Positions 4,158 to 6,341 of a stretch of 6,341 nucleotides of DNA are shown here, piece by piece. A model generated the notes under the pieces. That model did no database searches. It worked only from the letters and a program-made list of their open reading frames with translations, and had not been told where the DNA came from. Made by a program: the position numbers and the translations under genes. Each line of letters starts with the position of its first letter. Position 1 is the first letter of the stretch. The stretch is from Peptococcaceae bacterium (GTDB lineage: Bacteria; Bacillota; Desulfotomaculia; Desulfotomaculales; UBA12532), in contig DMDP01000127.1 of assembly GCA_003445475.1 (NCBI GenBank), positions 1-6,341 on the forward strand. Direction: 5' to 3'.

Positions 4158-6038
4158 ATGCCGAATTTCGAAACCGTAGAAGTCACTACCGACCTGCTTA
4201 TTATCGGCGGCGGCATGTCGGCCTGCGGTGCGGCCCTGGAAGCGGCTCACTGGGCCAAGAAACACGGTATTAAGGTCACCCTGGTGGACAAGGCGGCAAT
4301 GGACCGGAGCGGCGCCGTGGCCCAGGGTCTGTCCGCGATCAACCAGTACCTCGGCATCGCGGAAGGCGAGAACACGCCGGAAGACTACGTCCGGTACGTG
4401 CGCCAGGACCTCATGGGCGTAAGCCGTGAGGACCTGGTTTACAGCATTGCCCGCCACGTCGACTCCTCGGTGCACCTCTTCGAGAAGTGGGGCCTCCCGA
4501 TCTGGCGCGACGAGAACGGCAAGGTTATCCGTTCGGGTCGCTGGCAGGTAATGATCAGCGGCGAGTCTTACAAGATCATCGTCGCCGAGGCCGCCAAGAA
4601 TGCTCTCGGCACGGAGAACATCATCGAGCGCGTCTTCGTCGTGGAGCCGTTGCTGGACGGCGACCGCATCGCGGGTGCGGTAGGGTTCAGCGTACGCGAG
4701 AACAAGTTCTACGTTTTCCGCTGCAAGGCCGCAATCGTTTGTATGGGCGGCGCCGTGCACGTGTTCCGTCCGCGGTCGACCGGTGAAGGTCTCGGGCGGT
4801 CCTGGTACCCGCCGTTCAACGCCGGTGCGAGCGCGTACTTCACCATCCGTGCGGGCGCGGAGATGACCTGCCAGGAGATCCGCTTCATCCCGGTGCGGTT
4901 CAAGGACGCCTACGGCCCGGTTGGCGCCTGGTTCCTGCTCTTCAAGTCCCGTGCCACCAGCGCCGGCACCGGCGAGGACTACCTGGTCCGGAACAAGGCG
5001 GTCCTCGAGGAGTACAAACCGTACGGTACCACCAAGCCGACCCCGGCCAACCTGCGCAACTACCTGGGCATGATCGACGAGAACCAGGGCCTCGGCCCGC
5101 TCTACATGAGGACCGAGGAAGCCATCGCCAACCTCGCCAAGGCCTACGAGGGCGACGAGAAGGCCTTCAAGAAGAAGCTGAAGCAGCTCGAGTCCGAGGC
5201 CTGGGAGGACTTCCTGGATATGACCATCGGCCAGGCGCTGCTGTGGGCGGCCCACAACGTGCGGCCTGAGCAGAAGCCGTCCGAGATCGCGGCTGCCGAG
5301 CCGTACTTTATCGGCTCGCACTCCGGTGCGTCCGGCGCCTGGGTGAGCGGTCCGGCCGACCTGGCTCCGCCCGAATACTTCTGGGGCTACGAGAACATGA
5401 CCACCGTCAAGGGTCTGTTCGCGGCCGGCGACGCTTCCGGTGCCTCTCCGCACAAGTTCTCGTCCGGTTCCTTCACCGAGGGCCGCATCGCGGCCAGGTC
5501 TGCGTGCCGGTTCATTATGGACAACAACACCCTGCCGAACGTCGACGCGGCCGAAGTCGAGAAGTACAAGGAGCGCATCTTGCGGCCGCTTGACCTCTAC
5601 GAGCAGTACAAGAACTACTCCACCGATCCGAATGTCAACCCGAACTACGTCCGGCCCATGATGTACATGTACCGGCTGCAGAAGCTGATGGACGAGTACT
5701 GCGGCGGTGTGAGCATGCGGTTCATGACCAGCAAGACCTTGCTGGAGCGCGGCCTTGAGCTGATCCAGATGCTCAAGGAGGACGCCGAGAAGCTGGCGGC
5801 GGAAGACCTGCACGAGCTTATGCGCTGCTGGGAGAACATCCACCGCACCTACCAGGCCGAGGCGCACCTGCGCAGCGTCCTGTTCCGCGAGGAGACCCGG
5901 TGGCCGGGCTACTACTTCCGCGCCGACTTCCCGAAGATGGACAACGACAACTGGCTCTGCTTCGTGAACTGCAAGTACGACCGCAACACCGACACCTGGG
6001 AAATCTTCAAGCGGCCCATCATCAACATCGTTGACTAG
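4158..6038 (+). CDS. aprA: Adenylylsulfate (APS) reductase alpha subunit AprA
   Basis: AprA is the FAD-containing catalytic subunit: APS forms a flavin-sulfite adduct and is cleaved to AMP and sulfite. The protein has 626 residues, a normal length. TDLLIIGGGMSACGAALEAA (11-30) is the dinucleotide-binding fold for FAD, and DRSGAVAQGLSAINQY (49-64) continues the flavin site. EIRFIPVRFKDAYGPVGAWF (240-259), with Arg247 in the VRFKD motif, and IGSHSGASGAW (385-395), with His388, are substrate-site regions; by motif position they appear to correspond to the Arg and His described in the Archaeoglobus active site. FAAGDASGASPHKFSSGSF (421-439) closes the FAD domain, followed by the helical and C-terminal domain ending in CFVNCKYD (601-608). 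It belongs to the fumarate reductase/succinate dehydrogenase flavoprotein superfamily. A GAGGGGGT site at 4143-4150 precedes ATG 4158. Two intrinsic terminators follow. I see no truncation or frameshift. Whether the enzyme is reductive or reverse-type cannot be told by eye. Confidence 0.98.
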   Translation: MPNFETVEVTTDLLIIGGGMSACGAALEAAHWAKKHGIKVTLVDKAAMDRSGAVAQGLSAINQYLGIAEGENTPEDYVRYVRQDLMGVSREDLVYSIARHVDSSVHLFEKWGLPIWRDENGKVIRSGRWQVMISGESYKIIVAEAAKNALGTENIIERVFVVEPLLDGDRIAGAVGFSVRENKFYVFRCKAAIVCMGGAVHVFRPRSTGEGLGRSWYPPFNAGASAYFTIRAGAEMTCQEIRFIPVRFKDAYGPVGAWFLLFKSRATSAGTGEDYLVRNKAVLEEYKPYGTTKPTPANLRNYLGMIDENQGLGPLYMRTEEAIANLAKAYEGDEKAFKKKLKQLESEAWEDFLDMTIGQALLWAAHNVRPEQKPSEIAAAEPYFIGSHSGASGAWVSGPADLAPPEYFWGYENMTTVKGLFAAGDASGASPHKFSSGSFTEGRIAARSACRFIMDNNTLPNVDAAEVEKYKERILRPLDLYEQYKNYSTDPNVNPNYVRPMMYMYRLQKLMDEYCGGVSMRFMTSKTLLERGLELIQMLKEDAEKLAAEDLHELMRCWENIHRTYQAEAHLRSVLFREETRWPGYYFRADFPKMDNDNWLCFVNCKYDRNTDTWEIFKRPIINIVD

Positions 6039-6053
6039 TTCACGGTGCAGAAG

Positions 6054-6090
6054 CGGGGCGGCGGGGATTTCTCGCCGCCCCGTGTTTTTT
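6054..6090 (+). terminator. Intrinsic terminator 1 after aprA
   Basis: CGGGGCGGCG (6054-6063) pairs over 10 bp with CGCCGCCCCG (6073-6082), with a 9-nt loop. TG then TTTTTT (6085-6090) follow. The hairpin begins 15 nt after the aprA stop. It is a strong Rho-independent terminator. Confidence 0.92.
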
Positions 6091-6122
6091 CGGGGCGCCT
6101 GCGCGGTGCCCCGCAATTTTTT
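6091..6122 (+). terminator. Intrinsic terminator 2, in tandem
   Basis: CGGGGCGCC (6091-6099) pairs with GGTGCCCCG (6105-6113), 9 bp including one G-U, over a 5-nt TGCGC loop. CAA and TTTTTT (6117-6122) follow. It starts directly after the U-tract of terminator 1, so it acts as a back-up. Confidence 0.85.
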
Positions 6123-6197
6123 GGCGGGCGGCAGGGGAAAATTGTGGCTCTGGCGAATCCTTCCGTCATATTCACAAGCGAACCGGAGGGGAAAAGC

Positions 6198-6341
6198 ATG
6201 GGACGCCCCAGAGTTTACATTGACACGGACATCCTGATCATCGGCGGCGGGACGGCGGGCTGCCTGGCCGCCTGGGAGGCGCGCAACGCGGGCGGGCCTC
6301 GCCTCAAGATCACCATTCTGGAAAAGGGCTTTATCAGATCG
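6198..6341 (+). CDS. FAD-binding flavoprotein, AprA/fumarate-reductase type, 3' partial
   Basis: Forty-eight codons from ATG 6198 run to the end of the window, preceded by GGAGGGG at 6185-6191 with 6-nt spacing. The start of the protein is a Rossmann-type FAD-binding fold: TDILIIGGGTAGCLAAWEA (10-28), then KITILEKGFIRS (37-48). The layout mirrors the N-terminus of AprA in this same window (TDLLIIGGG..., ending ...DKAAMDRSG) and the fumarate reductase/succinate dehydrogenase flavoprotein family, where the strand-2 acid is followed by a short stretch ending in RSG. QmoA and HdrA-type flavoproteins, frequent neighbours of aprBA, instead usually read VEKxxxLGGR here. I therefore favour an AprA-like or FrdA-like flavoprotein over QmoA, but only the first domain edge is visible. 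It lies 159 bp beyond aprA and behind two terminators, so it probably has its own promoter or lives on limited read-through; no convincing promoter was seen. Confidence 0.8.
   Translation, partial: MGRPRVYIDTDILIIGGGTAGCLAAWEARNAGGPRLKITILEKGFIRS

Noticed and set aside
3678..6116. An 812-codon open frame on the - strand, antisense to aprBA
   Set aside because: It mirrors the strongly G/C-biased third positions of aprB and aprA. The translation is rich in Val, Leu, Gly, Arg and His with no family motif, and it spans two clear genes and the terminators.
6142..6172. Promoter for the downstream flavoprotein gene (TTGTGG ... CATATT)
   Set aside because: The -35 and -10 matches are weak and the spacer is 19 bp; not enough to call, although some promoter is expected after two terminators.

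Overview
The window reads as a chromosomal segment of a high-GC, anaerobic, sulfate-reducing bacterium. The clearest evidence is a complete aprBA pair, the two subunits of dissimilatory adenylylsulfate (APS) reductase. Frequent TTG/GTG starts with strong purine-rich Shine-Dalgarno sequences, and a molybdenum-cofactor cluster containing a MOSC-only protein, fit a Gram-positive sulfate reducer of the Desulfotomaculum/Ammonifex/Desulforudis type. That assignment is inference; no phylogenetic marker is present. Every recognised gene is on the + strand.

Layout. (1) 1-708: C-terminal part of a protein ending in a PBP-like (periplasmic-binding-fold) domain of the kind fused to MoeA or to small DNA-binding domains. 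(2) 709-1087: a 379-bp gap, most of which is a 252-bp element (722-973) with perfect 16-bp terminal inverted repeats and an imperfectly palindromic interior, resembling a MITE. (3) 1088-3255: four tightly packed, mostly overlapping genes: moaC, a MOSC-domain protein, a MogA/MoaB-type protein and lgt (prolipoprotein diacylglyceryl transferase). The first three belong to molybdenum/tungsten cofactor synthesis and handling; lgt is a membrane enzyme with no obvious link to them. (4) 3256-3698: a 443-bp, partly AT-rich regulatory region with a near-consensus extended -10 promoter, a terminator-like hairpin about 40 nt after the predicted transcription start, phased AAGTT repeats, a CRP/FNR-like dyad and a very GC-rich hairpin. 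(5) 3699-6038: aprB and aprA, separated by 18 bp. (6) 6039-6197: two tandem intrinsic terminators. (7) 6198-6341: the first 48 codons of another FAD-binding flavoprotein, which resembles the AprA/fumarate-reductase family more than QmoA.

How it works together. AprBA reduces APS (made by ATP sulfurylase, not seen here) to sulfite and AMP in the cytoplasm, and appears to be transcribed from its own promoter with a leader of about 374 nt. The double terminator after aprA should insulate this highly expressed pair from the next flavoprotein gene or sharply reduce read-through into it. The Moco genes upstream would serve molybdo- or tungsto-enzymes such as formate dehydrogenases encoded elsewhere; AprBA itself needs no Moco. 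The least expected items are the MITE-like element, the leader with an early terminator, and the apparent AprA-like paralogue where qmoA is often found.
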